Origin: Pseudomonas sp. v388
GTDB lineage: Bacteria > Pseudomonadota > Gammaproteobacteria > Pseudomonadales > Pseudomonadaceae
Assembly: GCF_003935425.1 (NCBI RefSeq)
Contig: NZ_RHQN01000001.1
Span: 62,001 to 126,000, forward strand
Reading direction: 5' to 3'
Length of the DNA: 64,000 bases
Part shown: positions 1 through 8,118 of the stretch, one piece after another
Position numbering within the stretch: position 1 is the first letter of the stretch
Layout of the letters: each line of letters starts with the position of its first letter
Position numbers and translations under genes: made by a program
Notes under the pieces: model-generated
What the model saw: only the letters and a program-made list of their open reading frames with translations
What the model was told of the DNA's origin: nothing
Databases searched by the model: none

Positions 1-495
1 CTGACCACGTACCTGAAATTCGAGAAAGCCCACGTTTACTGGGTCATCGCCAGCATCAGCTTCATCGTCGCGGCGATGATGCCATTCTGGGGCGCGGTTT
101 CCGACCGTCTGGGGCGACGGCGCACCCTTGCCATCGGTTTCAGTGGCTACATCCTGTTGGTGGTGCCGATGATGATGGTGATGAACGGTGCGTCGATCTG
201 GATCGCCGCGCTGGCGCTGCTGGTTGCCACGCTGCCGATGCCGATCGTCCAGTCGGTGGGCTACCCCACCTACGCCGAGCAGTTCCCGACCCGCGTCCGT
301 TATACCGGCATGGCCATCGCCATTAACCTGGGCGCGATCCTGGGCGGCGGATTGGCTCCCTACATGTCTTCGGCGTTGATCGGGATCACGGGCGACCTGC
401 TGATGCCCGGCTACTTCCTTGCAGGAGCTGCCGCCTTGAGCCTGGTATCCCTGTTGTTCCTGAATGAAACCGCAGGCCAGCAGTTGCAGCGGTAA
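1..495 (+). CDS. MFS permease of the metabolite:H+ symporter (MHS) type, C-terminal part
   Basis: The frame is open from the first base, so the gene begins before the window; about 164 residues are visible. The visible part is mostly hydrophobic helices. It holds the cytoplasmic-loop motif SDRLGRRR, the second-half repeat of MFS motif A, and the segment EQFPTRVRYTG, which is characteristic of the MHS subfamily (ShiA, KgtP and ProP relatives) that imports organic acids or zwitterions with protons. It ends 27 bases before pxpB and in the same direction, so it may be the uptake permease for the 5-oxoprolinase operon; that link is inference. The substrate cannot be read from this fragment. Confidence 0.85.
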   Translation: MTTYLKFEKAHVYWVIASISFIVAAMMPFWGAVSDRLGRRRTLAIGFSGYILLVVPMMMVMNGASIWIAALALLVATLPMPIVQSVGYPTYAEQFPTRVRYTGMAIAINLGAILGGGLAPYMSSALIGITGDLLMPGYFLAGAAALSLVSLLFLNETAGQQLQR

Positions 496-522
496 CCCGG
501 CACGCCGGTAAGAGAGATAAAC

Positions 523-1287
523 ATGTTGCAACGCCAAGCCCCCCTTGGCAGTGCGTGTGCCGAGACGTGGGCCATGTCCCCGGCCGGGGACAGCTGCCTG
601 ATACTGACATTCGCCCAGGTGCTGAGCCCGGAAGCCAACCGCCAGGCGGCGCGCTGCGCCAGGCACCTCAATGAAGCGGTGCTGCGCGGTGAGCTGGTCG
701 GCATCACCGATATCGTGCCCGCAATGGTCTGCGTGGGTGTGCATTACCGACCGGAACACGTCACCCACACGGAGGGGCAGAGCCCCTACGCGGCACTGGC
801 GGACCAGCTTGCAGCGGTGATGCGCAAGGCCGCGACTGCCGAAGCCGATGCCCCCCGGCTCATCGAGATTCCTGTGTGCTACGGCGGCGAGCACGGTCCT
901 GACCTTGAAGAGGTCGCGACTTCCCTGGGCATTGCGCCTGAAGCGGTGATCGAGCTGCATACCGGCCAGTGGCTGGATGTACTGATGGTGGGCTTTGCGC
1001 CTGGCCATCCCTACATCGGTGTGCTCGACGCTTCACTGGCCCCGCCGCGCAAGGCCACCCCGCGAACCAAGGTGGCTGCCGGCAGCATCGGACTGGCCAA
1101 TCGGCAGTCAGTGATCTACCCGCTGGAACTGCCAGGTGGCTGGAACCTGATCGGCCGTACGCCGCTGACCCTGTTTGACGCTCGCCGGCAAGAACCCTGC
1201 CTGCTGCAGAACGGAGACAAGGTCCGCTTCGTGCCCATCGAAGCCTCGACCTTTGCGTCGATCCTGAACGAGGAGCGCTTTTCATGA
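523..1287 (+). CDS. pxpB: 5-oxoprolinase subunit PxpB (KipI-like, AHS1 domain)
   Basis: 254 residues, starting at an ATG behind a GAGAG ribosome site. The C-terminal two thirds match the carboxyltransferase subdomain AHS1/KipI, including the segments GFAPGHPYIG and PRTKVAAGSIGLA that are hallmarks of the family. In the PxpABC complex this subunit works with PxpC in ATP-dependent opening of 5-oxo-L-proline to glutamate in the cytoplasm. The N-terminal 20 residues or so look longer than in usual KipI proteins (about 220-235 residues). Its stop overlaps the start of the next gene in an ATGA, and the gene order B-C-A is the standard prokaryotic 5-oxoprolinase operon. Older annotations would call it allophanate hydrolase subunit 1. 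Confidence 0.9.
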   Translation: MLQRQAPLGSACAETWAMSPAGDSCLILTFAQVLSPEANRQAARCARHLNEAVLRGELVGITDIVPAMVCVGVHYRPEHVTHTEGQSPYAALADQLAAVMRKAATAEADAPRLIEIPVCYGGEHGPDLEEVATSLGIAPEAVIELHTGQWLDVLMVGFAPGHPYIGVLDASLAPPRKATPRTKVAAGSIGLANRQSVIYPLELPGGWNLIGRTPLTLFDARRQEPCLLQNGDKVRFVPIEASTFASILNEERFS

Positions 1288-2228
1288 CCCTTGAAGTGCT
1301 AAAGCCGGGGTTCTGCACCACGTTTCAGGATGTCGGACGCACCGGTTATCAGCACATCGGCGTGCCGGTGAACGGTCCGATGGATGCTCTGGCGCATAAG
1401 CTGGCGAACCTGCAGGTGGGCAACAGGCTCGATTGCGGCACTCTGGAAATGACACTCCAGGGACCGACCCTGCGCTTCGATGCCGGCACACTCATTGCCA
1501 TCGCCGGCGCTGATCTGGGCGCAACGCTCGATGGCCAGCCGCTGCCACCCGAGACGGCTGTCCGGGTTCGACCCGGCTCGGTCCTGGCGTTCGGCACGCG
1601 CAAGAACGGCGCACGCGCTTATCTCGCTGTCGCGGGCGGTTTCACGGTCCAACCGGTGCTCGGCAGCGTCAGCACTTACCGCCGCGGCGCTTATGAAGGT
1701 GTGCTGGGCAGAGCCCTGGTCGCAGGTGACCGGCTGGGGGTGGCTTCCAGTTTCCGCAACCCGCCCAGGATCGTGCTGCCCAAGCCGTTGACGCGGGCCA
1801 TTGAACGGGAGGCCGACGCGCCGATCCGGGTCATTGCAGGTGGTGAGTGGCTGGCGTTCACGGATCAGGCGCGGCATCACCTGCTCAACGGTCCGTACAG
1901 CATCGGCCATGATTCAGAGCGCATGGGGTATCGCTTGCAAGGCGCCGCCCTGGAACTCGAAGCGCCTTTGGAACTGCTCTCCGAAGCCGTCACCTTCGGC
2001 ACCGTCCAGGTCCCGCCCAGCGGCCAGCCGATCATACTCATGGCGGATCGCCAGACCACCGGCGGCTACCCACGGATCGCAAATGTCATCAGCGTCGACC
2101 TGCCGCTGCTGGCCCAGCGCCTGCCCGGCGAAAAGGTTGTGTTCGAACTGACAACCCTGGAGCACGCCCAACTGCTGGCCGTACAGCGCGCGCGACTGCT
2201 CACGCAACTGGAGTGCACACATGCCTGA
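1284..2228 (+). CDS. pxpC: 5-oxoprolinase subunit PxpC (KipA-like, AHS2 domain)
   Basis: 314 residues, a usual length for AHS2/KipA proteins. The N-terminus (GFCTTFQDVGRTGYQHIGVPVNG in part) and the internal segments YLAVAGG and DSERMGYRL are the family signatures of biotin-dependent carboxyltransferase-like subunits, here without a biotin domain. It forms the PxpBC unit that activates 5-oxoproline with ATP before ring opening by PxpA. It overlaps pxpB by 4 bp and pxpA by 8 bp, which indicates translational coupling and one transcript. Confidence 0.92.
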   Translation: MTLEVLKPGFCTTFQDVGRTGYQHIGVPVNGPMDALAHKLANLQVGNRLDCGTLEMTLQGPTLRFDAGTLIAIAGADLGATLDGQPLPPETAVRVRPGSVLAFGTRKNGARAYLAVAGGFTVQPVLGSVSTYRRGAYEGVLGRALVAGDRLGVASSFRNPPRIVLPKPLTRAIEREADAPIRVIAGGEWLAFTDQARHHLLNGPYSIGHDSERMGYRLQGAALELEAPLELLSEAVTFGTVQVPPSGQPIILMADRQTTGGYPRIANVISVDLPLLAQRLPGEKVVFELTTLEHAQLLAVQRARLLTQLECTHA

Positions 2229-2985
2229 AATCGATTTGAACAGCGACCTGGGCGAGGGATTCGGTCTGTATCGCATGGGTGATGACGAGGCGGTGCTGGC
2301 GCAGATTACCTCGGCCAATATCGCCTGCGGCTTCCACGCCGGTGATCCGCGGATCATGCGCAATACAGTGGCGGCAGCGGTAGACAAAGGCGTGGCGGTG
2401 GGTGCGCACCCAGGCTTTCCGGATTTGCAGGGATTGGGTCGTCGCAAGATGAACCTGAGCCCTGACGAGGTCTATGAGTGCGTGTTGTATCAGGTGGGCG
2501 CGTTGAGCGCGTTCGTCGCGGCGCAGGGCATCAGGCTGCAACACGTCAAACCCCACGGTGCGTTGTATAACCAGGCGGCTGCCGATCCCGTGCTGGCCCA
2601 AGCCATCTGTGAAGCTGTCAGGGATTTCGACCCGGCGCTGTACCTCTATGGACTGGCCAACAGCGCACTGACCCGGGCCGCCGAAGCAGCGGGCCTGGCG
2701 GTGCGTCACGAAGTGTTCGGCGACCGCACCTACCAGGCGGATGGCTCATTGACCCCGCGCGGCCATGCCGGCGCGATGATCACCGATGCCGATCAGGCGG
2801 TCGCCCAGGTGCTGTGCATGCTGCGTGAAGGGTATGTGCTTGCGCTTGACGGCACCAGGGTGCCGGTGCGTCCCGACACGCTCTGCATTCATGGCGATCA
2901 ACCTGGAGCTGCAGCCTTCGCTCGGGCCATACGGGAAGCACTGATCCATGAAGGCGTGACCATACGCGCTGCGCAGTCGGCCTGA
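2221..2985 (+). CDS. pxpA: 5-oxoprolinase subunit PxpA (LamB/YcsF family)
   Basis: 254 residues. The start MPEIDLNSDLGEGFG, followed by ANIACGFHAGDP and KPHGALYN, is the LamB/YcsF signature; the Asp and His residues in these motifs line the metal-like active site of the polysaccharide-deacetylase-type barrel. PxpA completes the cytoplasmic 5-oxoprolinase, which turns spontaneously formed pyroglutamate into glutamate. It is the last gene of the coupled pxpBCA set. Confidence 0.93.
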   Translation: MPEIDLNSDLGEGFGLYRMGDDEAVLAQITSANIACGFHAGDPRIMRNTVAAAVDKGVAVGAHPGFPDLQGLGRRKMNLSPDEVYECVLYQVGALSAFVAAQGIRLQHVKPHGALYNQAAADPVLAQAICEAVRDFDPALYLYGLANSALTRAAEAAGLAVRHEVFGDRTYQADGSLTPRGHAGAMITDADQAVAQVLCMLREGYVLALDGTRVPVRPDTLCIHGDQPGAAAFARAIREALIHEGVTIRAAQSA

Positions 2986-3165
2986 TCGGTCATGAAGATA
3001 AACAGTCTGGGGACATCAACCGCTCAGCGCACCGGTTTCCAGTCTCGAACGGTCCGCTGTGCTGCATCCTCGACCCGGAGTCCTCGACCATTGGCGAGAT
3101 ACCGGGAACGACGCGCTGCGCTTGTACGTCTGAGCTGTATCGACTCAATGAAAAGGTACAGTGCA

Positions 3166-3465
3166 ATGGACAAGACGATCACCGTGGACCAACTGGCTAC
3201 CACCGACCTGGGACCCATCAACGAGATATGGCTCGGTGGGACTCATACCCAGTTGTGCCTGTGGCGTGGCGAACAAGTCTTTACCCACGAAATGCTCAGC
3301 GAGGGCACTCATGATCAGAATGCCCGGCGCTTGTGCTTGCAACTGGTCAACCCTGACGATCAGGCCGCAGTGGCCAGCGTAGAGAAGATGGTCCGCGAAC
3401 AGCTGGAAAAGACCGGAAGGGAAGGCGAGTTTTATCCGGCCGAGGAGGCGGACACTCGTCGATAG
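3166..3465 (+). CDS. Small hypothetical protein (99 residues)
   Basis: The chosen ATG has AAAGG about 9 bases upstream; another in-frame ATG lies at 3148 and the frame is open back to 2992, but the residues encoded there are Arg/Ser-rich and look non-coding. The product is soluble and rich in Glu, Gln and Asp, without a signal peptide or membrane segment, and ends in a charged tail (PAEEADTRR). No family was recognised. It stands alone between pxpA and a convergent MFS gene. Confidence 0.6.
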   Translation: MDKTITVDQLATTDLGPINEIWLGGTHTQLCLWRGEQVFTHEMLSEGTHDQNARRLCLQLVNPDDQAAVASVEKMVREQLEKTGREGEFYPAEEADTRR

Positions 3466-3487
3466 GCACGCGGCAGCGCGCATCAGG

Positions 3488-3510
3488 AAAAAGTCGCCGT
3501 AAAGGCGACT
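3488..3510 (-). terminator. Rho-independent terminator for the minus-strand MFS gene
   Basis: Arms AGTCGCC (3492-3498) and GGCGACT (3504-3510) with a five-base loop. Read on the minus strand the stem is followed directly by TTTTT, so it would end transcription of the MFS gene that stops at 3690. On the plus strand only GGATTTAT follows, a much weaker tail. Confidence 0.6.
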
Positions 3511-3689
3511 GGATTTATCCTCGAGTTTGCATGGCAGCGGCCGGGCCGAGAGGGGTCGCCGAGCACACACTCAGTGTGCCGTGGACCTCATTACACTCGG
3601 CAGGAAGTGCCTCTCACTGCGGCGCAACCCGGACCTGGCACATGGTAACTGCCGCCGGCAATTTCACGGCGCAAGCCTCATCGACTCGG

Positions 3690-4916
3690 TCAGCCGGGCT
3701 GGGCCGCCAGGTTGTTGCTGACGTTGCGGCCCAGCACAAGCACCGTGACAAAGCCGCACCCCACCAGCGCCGTGGCCAGGCTCAACAGCACTGAGCTGCC
3801 CAATTGGTCGACGATCTGCCCGCCAAAGAACGAACCCAATGCAATGATCACCTGGAACAAGGCGACGAACAGCGGCATCCCGCGCTCGACATCCTTGGGC
3901 GCTACGACAAACATCCAGATACTCGCGCAGGCCGGGAAGGCACCGAAAGCGAAGCCCCAGAGTGCGATCAGCATCGCTGCGCCGGTCATGCCGGTAGCGA
4001 AGTGGGGGAACAGGGCGGTGCTGATGCCGATCATCAGCGCGACCAGCAGCAAGGTGTGACGCACACTGCGGTTGGCCGCGAAGCCGGCGAAAATATTACC
4101 GATCACTCCAGCCACGCCATAGAGCAACAGTAGCGAACCAATGGTCGGCCCATCGAAGCCGGCACTTTCCTTGAAGAACGGCGCGACATAGGTGTAGGCG
4201 GCGAAGTGCGCCAGGCCGATCAGCAAGACGGCGATCAACCCGACCCGAGCTTGCGGGTTGATAAACAGGGCCGGCAAGTCACTGATGCGAATGGCCTTGT
4301 CCGGGTTGAGCCGCGGCAGCAGAAAGATCTGCGCCAATAGCACCGGAATGCCCACCAGCGCGGTGACCAGGAAGGTCATGCGCCAGCCCATCAGGCCACT
4401 GAGCCAGGTGCCGACGGGCACGCCCAGCACGGTCGCCAAGGTCACGCCGACCATGATGATCGAGGTGGCCTGAGCGACGCCCACGCCCTTGGGGGCCAGG
4501 CGGCCGCTGAGAGCAATCGCCGTCGCCCAAAAACCGCCGATACTGATGCCCAGCAGCACGCGGCCGAACAGCAGCAGGTTGAAGTCACTGGCATACGCCA
4601 CCACCGAGTTGGCGATGATCATGATCAGCGTCAGGCCGATCAGCAGATAGCGACGGTCCATGGCGCCGATGCCTACAGACAGCAAGGGAGCGGCGAGGGC
4701 AGCCATGATGCCGGGCAGGGTCACCATCAGACCGGCGTGGCCTGCGCTGATGCCCAGGTCGCTGGCGACATCGTTGAGCACGCCCACCGGGAGAAACTCA
4801 CTGGTCACCAGCGCGAAGGCACCCACGGCGACCGAGAGAATCGCCAGCCACTGCTGTTTGACGCTTTGTTGATTATGTTCGGGGAGGCCATCAATGGCTT
4901 GGGGGGTGTTGGGCAT
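3690..4916 (-). CDS. MFS transporter, DHA1 family (NepI/YdhP/SotB-like efflux)
   Basis: 408 residues from the ATG at 4916; the frame extends 43 residues further upstream, but MPNTPQ is the natural start because the first helix follows about 22 residues later. Twelve hydrophobic segments are visible. The opening WLAILSVAVGAFALVTSEFLPVG and the loop DRRYLLI are typical of the DHA1 drug or nucleoside efflux subgroup with NepI, YdhP and SotB. It should export small molecules from the cytoplasm with protons; the substrate is not evident. It is monocistronic, with a terminator about 180 bases downstream. Confidence 0.85.
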   Translation of the reverse strand: MPNTPQAIDGLPEHNQQSVKQQWLAILSVAVGAFALVTSEFLPVGVLNDVASDLGISAGHAGLMVTLPGIMAALAAPLLSVGIGAMDRRYLLIGLTLIMIIANSVVAYASDFNLLLFGRVLLGISIGGFWATAIALSGRLAPKGVGVAQATSIIMVGVTLATVLGVPVGTWLSGLMGWRMTFLVTALVGIPVLLAQIFLLPRLNPDKAIRISDLPALFINPQARVGLIAVLLIGLAHFAAYTYVAPFFKESAGFDGPTIGSLLLLYGVAGVIGNIFAGFAANRSVRHTLLLVALMIGISTALFPHFATGMTGAAMLIALWGFAFGAFPACASIWMFVVAPKDVERGMPLFVALFQVIIALGSFFGGQIVDQLGSSVLLSLATALVGCGFVTVLVLGRNVSNNLAAQPG

Positions 4917-5277
4917 AATGCGGAGTTCCGAAGGGAATGGTCGCCTGTAGGCAGGCGCAGGAGCGGAGAAAAAGGGGAGGCGATTATAGAGGGCGCTTCC
5001 GGCGATCAGACAGGCGGGGCTTTTGATAGTCATCATCAGTGCCATCGATGAGGCGCGTTATAGACGCTGCGAATCCTTTTCAGGACCGGACGGTCAGGGC
5101 AAGCGCCTGAGAGGAGAATCGTGGCACGGGCCAACGCCCGGCGGATTCATTTGCGCCTGTTCGGAGGCTTGCATGGCGCGCTCCGCCGCCTCGGCGTCTG
5201 GCGCCTGGCGGCTGGCGAGGGGGACAACGCGGTTCCGGTTCGGCCCTGCGGATCTACGCTTCTGCGTTCCTGTTCTA
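4917..5277. other. Intergenic stretch without a recognised gene
   Basis: 361 bases between the start of the MFS gene and the end of the CitMHS gene, both on the minus strand. It should hold the MFS promoter and the CitMHS transcript end, but no clear -35/-10 pair or T-tailed hairpin could be picked out by eye. Short frames on both strands lack ribosome sites and protein-like composition. Confidence 0.5.
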
Positions 5278-6564
5278 TCAGTTGAGAACGGTGATCGCGC
5301 CCACCCCTATGGCGGCTACCAACATCACGAGCACCGTTCCAACCGTCCATTTCAGTGAAACGCGTTGGTTGTCACCGTAATCGATATCCAGCAGCCCACA
5401 CAGCAGATAAGTCGAAGCAACCAACGGGCTGAGCAAATGCACGGGCTGACCGATGAGGGAGGCAACGGCCATCTCCTGACGGTCGATCCCATAGTGGGCG
5501 GCCGTTTCGGCCAGGATCGGCAACACGCCAAAATAGAACGCATCGTTGGTCAGTACATAGGTGAAAGGCATGCTCAACAGTGCGGTAATCACCGACATGT
5601 AGTGGCCAGACTGCTGCGGCAGGATGGTGACCAGGTTTTCCGAGATGGCCTTGATCATTCCGGTGCCGCCCATGATGCCGACGAAGACGCCTGCCGCGAA
5701 TATCAGAAGCGTCACGGCCAGGACGTTGTCGGCATGCCGTGCGATGACTTCCTTTTGCTGCTGCAAAGTGGGGAAATTGACCAGGCACGCCAGGCCGAAT
5801 GCGATCATGAACAGAATCGGCAGCGGCATCAGGCTGAGCATCATGCAGGTGATCAGAGCGCCGGTGAGCACCAGATTGAACACAAAGCGTGGGTCGTTCA
5901 GGCGTATGTGTGCGTAGCCCTCAAGCACTTCGTCTTCGCTCACACTCACCAGGCCCAGGCGGCGATACTCCATGCGCCCCAGGCACCAGGCGGCCAAGAT
6001 GACCCATACACCGCCCGCGACCATGATCGGAATCATCTCGAAGAACAGTGCCGTGATGTCCACGTGCATGGCACTGGCGGCGCGTGAGAAAGGGCCCGCC
6101 CAAGGCAGGATGTTCATCACCCCGATGGCCATCAGCAGCACGGTTGCCATGACCTGCAAGCGAATGCCGGTCAAGCGGTACAGCGGCAGGAAAGCGGCGG
6201 TGGCAATGATATAGGTCGTAGCGCCATCGCCATCCAGCCCCACGCACAATCCGAGCACCGCTGTGCCCACGACGATCTTGCGAGGATCGCCCTTGACCAG
6301 GCGAAGCAGCAGTTTGATCAGCGGGTTGAACAACCCGGCGTCGGTCATCATGCAGAAGTACAGAATGGCGAAGGTGAGCATGATGCCTGTGGGGGCAAGC
6401 ATCTTCACCCCATCGAACATCATGCCGCCCAGCTGTGTAGCGAAGCCGCCCAGGCAGCCGAAAGCGATGGGAACCAGCAGCAACGCCACCAGCGGCGACA
6501 GACGCTTGCTCATGATCAGATACATGAAGCAGGCGATCATGGCGTAACTCAGGAAGATCAACAT
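5278..6564 (-). CDS. CitMHS-family organic acid transporter (first copy)
   Basis: 428 residues, the usual size for citrate-Mg2+:H+ symporters. The starting ATG has AGGGG upstream. Family marks include SKRLSPLVALLLVPIAFG, the segment GLDGDGATTYI, and near the end LIGQPVHLLSPLVASTYLLCG, the conserved signature loop of CitM/CitN-like proteins. It should import a citrate-like di- or tricarboxylate, possibly as a metal complex. It is divergent from an HMG-CoA-lyase-like gene, with IclR-type operators between them, so its substrate is probably what that module degrades. A second member of the family lies at 25115. Confidence 0.9.
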   Translation of the reverse strand: MLIFLSYAMIACFMYLIMSKRLSPLVALLLVPIAFGCLGGFATQLGGMMFDGVKMLAPTGIMLTFAILYFCMMTDAGLFNPLIKLLLRLVKGDPRKIVVGTAVLGLCVGLDGDGATTYIIATAAFLPLYRLTGIRLQVMATVLLMAIGVMNILPWAGPFSRAASAMHVDITALFFEMIPIMVAGGVWVILAAWCLGRMEYRRLGLVSVSEDEVLEGYAHIRLNDPRFVFNLVLTGALITCMMLSLMPLPILFMIAFGLACLVNFPTLQQQKEVIARHADNVLAVTLLIFAAGVFVGIMGGTGMIKAISENLVTILPQQSGHYMSVITALLSMPFTYVLTNDAFYFGVLPILAETAAHYGIDRQEMAVASLIGQPVHLLSPLVASTYLLCGLLDIDYGDNQRVSLKWTVGTVLVMLVAAIGVGAITVLN

Positions 6565-6925
6565 GGGTGCCCCTTTTTATTGATTTTGTCGGGTGCGGGA
6601 AGTCAACGCCCGCTTTTTTCCGGCCGAACGAAACCCGTGCGCCAGGCGCACCGTTTCAAGGCTTCATGGATTCAGCCGGCAGAGCACATGCGCGGCTCGG
6701 TCTGTTCAGGTTCCGCGACCGGCAGCGCGTCGCTTTTCGAGTCAGTGGTCAGGAGACGCTTGCTGAGCCTTGCGCCCGATGCCAGGTAAATGAGCGTGCG
6801 AGCGTGTGGGCAGGCGCACACATCAAAGGGAGGGGTGTATGGGATCAAAGGATCACCTCCTGACTGGGGCGAAGGCAGTGCTCACTGATTCTGGAGGTGC
6901 TGACACTTCGCGCCATGTTGTTATT
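6565..6925. other. Long leader between the CitMHS start and the first operator pair
   Basis: About 360 bases separate the CitMHS start from the nearest operator. No gene with a credible ribosome site was found. The stretch may be a long 5' untranslated region of the transporter transcript or carry its promoter closer to the gene. Confidence 0.4.
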
Positions 6926-6962
6926 GTTCTATCTGACAGAACGTAATGCGATCTGACAGAAC
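6926..6962. promoter_or_regulatory. Tandem operator pair (GTTCT-N7-AGAAC), probably for the IclR protein
   Basis: Site 1 (6926-6942) is a perfect dyad, GTTCT-ATCTGAC-AGAAC. Site 2 (6946-6962) repeats the last 12 bases exactly but has a degenerate left arm. The two 17-mers start exactly 20 bases apart, about two helical turns, as expected for stacked dimers of an IclR-type regulator. The same 17-mer recurs at 7132. Confidence 0.65.
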
Positions 6963-7111
6963 AAATGTCTGCGGAATTTGCACCGCTGTCAACAGGGGAA
7001 TGACCTATCGACTGCGCGTGTTGTTTTGCCATCAAGCTGAAAGCGGCCTCAAATTCTTTGGATGCATGCGATTTCGACCAGAGGCGTTGACAGCCTGCCA
7101 TCGCCACGCTC

Positions 7112-7148
7112 ATTCTTTTAATCAGAACGATGTTCTATCTAACAGAAC
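7112..7148. promoter_or_regulatory. Second tandem operator pair upstream of the HMG-CoA-lyase-like gene
   Basis: Sites 7112-7128 (ATTCT-N7-AGAAC) and 7132-7148 (GTTCT-ATCTAAC-AGAAC) again start 20 bases apart. They end 28 bases before the ATG at 7177. A TTGACA at 7087-7092 could be a -35 box whose -10 falls at the left edge of the pair, which would make the pair a repressor site; no convincing -10 box is visible, so the promoter is tentative. Confidence 0.65.
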
Positions 7149-7176
7149 TTATGTTTTTTGCATTCAGGAACTGGCG

Positions 7177-8118
7177 ATGAACCATAAAAACAACATCGAT
7201 ATTCTGATCAGTGAGGTTGGCCCCAGGGACGGTTTACAGAGCGTCAAGGCCACGATGCCAACGGCCCTCAAACTTCAGTGGCTCACTGCCCTTGCGGACG
7301 CCGGGCTGCGGGAAATCGAAATCGGCTCCTTCGTTTCCCCAAAGCTGCTTCCGCAAATGGCGGATGCAGCGCAATTGGTCCGGCACATGCGTCAGCGCCC
7401 CGAGGTATTCGTCACTGCGCTGGTGCCCAATCTCAAAGGTGCGCAGGCCGCTTTTACTGCGGGCGTGCAGAAGATCACCCTGCCGATCTCAGTCAGCGAG
7501 CCGCACTCAATCGCCAATATCCGCAAGACCCACGAGCAGGTTTACGAAGAGGTGCGCGCGGTGATCGCGCTTCGGAACGAGCAGTACCCCCATGTGGAAA
7601 TCGAGTCCGGCCTGTCGACGGTGTTTGGTTGCACCCTTCAGGGGGAGGTTCCTGAAGACGACGTGATCCGCATGGCGCTGACCATGGTGGAGCTGGGCGT
7701 GGATGAAGTCGGGTTGGCAGATACCGTCGGCTACGCCAATCCGGCACAGGTTCGCCGTGTGTTCACGCGTCTTCGCGGTGAAATCGGTGCAAAGGCCGGC
7801 AGTGCTCACTTTCACAACACCCGAGGTCAAGGACTGGCGAATGTGGTTGCCGCGCTGGAGGTCGGGGTCACGACGATAGATGCCTCTCAGGGGGGACTCG
7901 GCGGTTGTCCATATGCGCCTGGTGCGTCGGGCAATATCGTGACCGAGGATCTGGTGTATTTGCTCGAATCGATGGGGCTTCGCACGGGCGTCGATATCGC
8001 CAGGCTTGTGGCCGCGCGGGAATGGCTGAAAAAAGGCCTTCCCGGCGAGCCTCTTTACGGGTTCATCCCTGATGCGGGTGTCGGCAAGAATTTTCACTAT
8101 GCAGAGGGTGTACGATGA
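7177..8118 (+). CDS. Hydroxymethylglutaryl-CoA lyase-like enzyme
   Basis: 313 residues from an ATG with AGGA seven bases upstream. The protein has the DRE-TIM barrel pattern: EVGPRDGLQS near the N-terminus, IEIGSFVSPK, HFHNTRGQGLAN with metal-binding histidines, and GLGGCPYAPGASGN, the lyase loop that carries the catalytic cysteine. The family cleaves 3-hydroxy-3-methylglutaryl-CoA to acetoacetate and acetyl-CoA. The stop overlaps the CoA-transferase gene by 4 bp, so activation and cleavage are coupled. This is not a leucine-degradation context (no methylcrotonyl-CoA carboxylase nearby); the substrate may be free 3-hydroxy-3-methylglutarate or a related acid such as citramalate, taken up by the CitMHS protein. 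Confidence 0.88.
   Translation: MNHKNNIDILISEVGPRDGLQSVKATMPTALKLQWLTALADAGLREIEIGSFVSPKLLPQMADAAQLVRHMRQRPEVFVTALVPNLKGAQAAFTAGVQKITLPISVSEPHSIANIRKTHEQVYEEVRAVIALRNEQYPHVEIESGLSTVFGCTLQGEVPEDDVIRMALTMVELGVDEVGLADTVGYANPAQVRRVFTRLRGEIGAKAGSAHFHNTRGQGLANVVAALEVGVTTIDASQGGLGGCPYAPGASGNIVTEDLVYLLESMGLRTGVDIARLVAAREWLKKGLPGEPLYGFIPDAGVGKNFHYAEGVR

Noticed and set aside
2992-3165. N-terminal extension of the small protein at 3166
   Set aside because: Arg/Ser-rich, unlike the rest of the protein; the ATG at 3166 has its own ribosome site.
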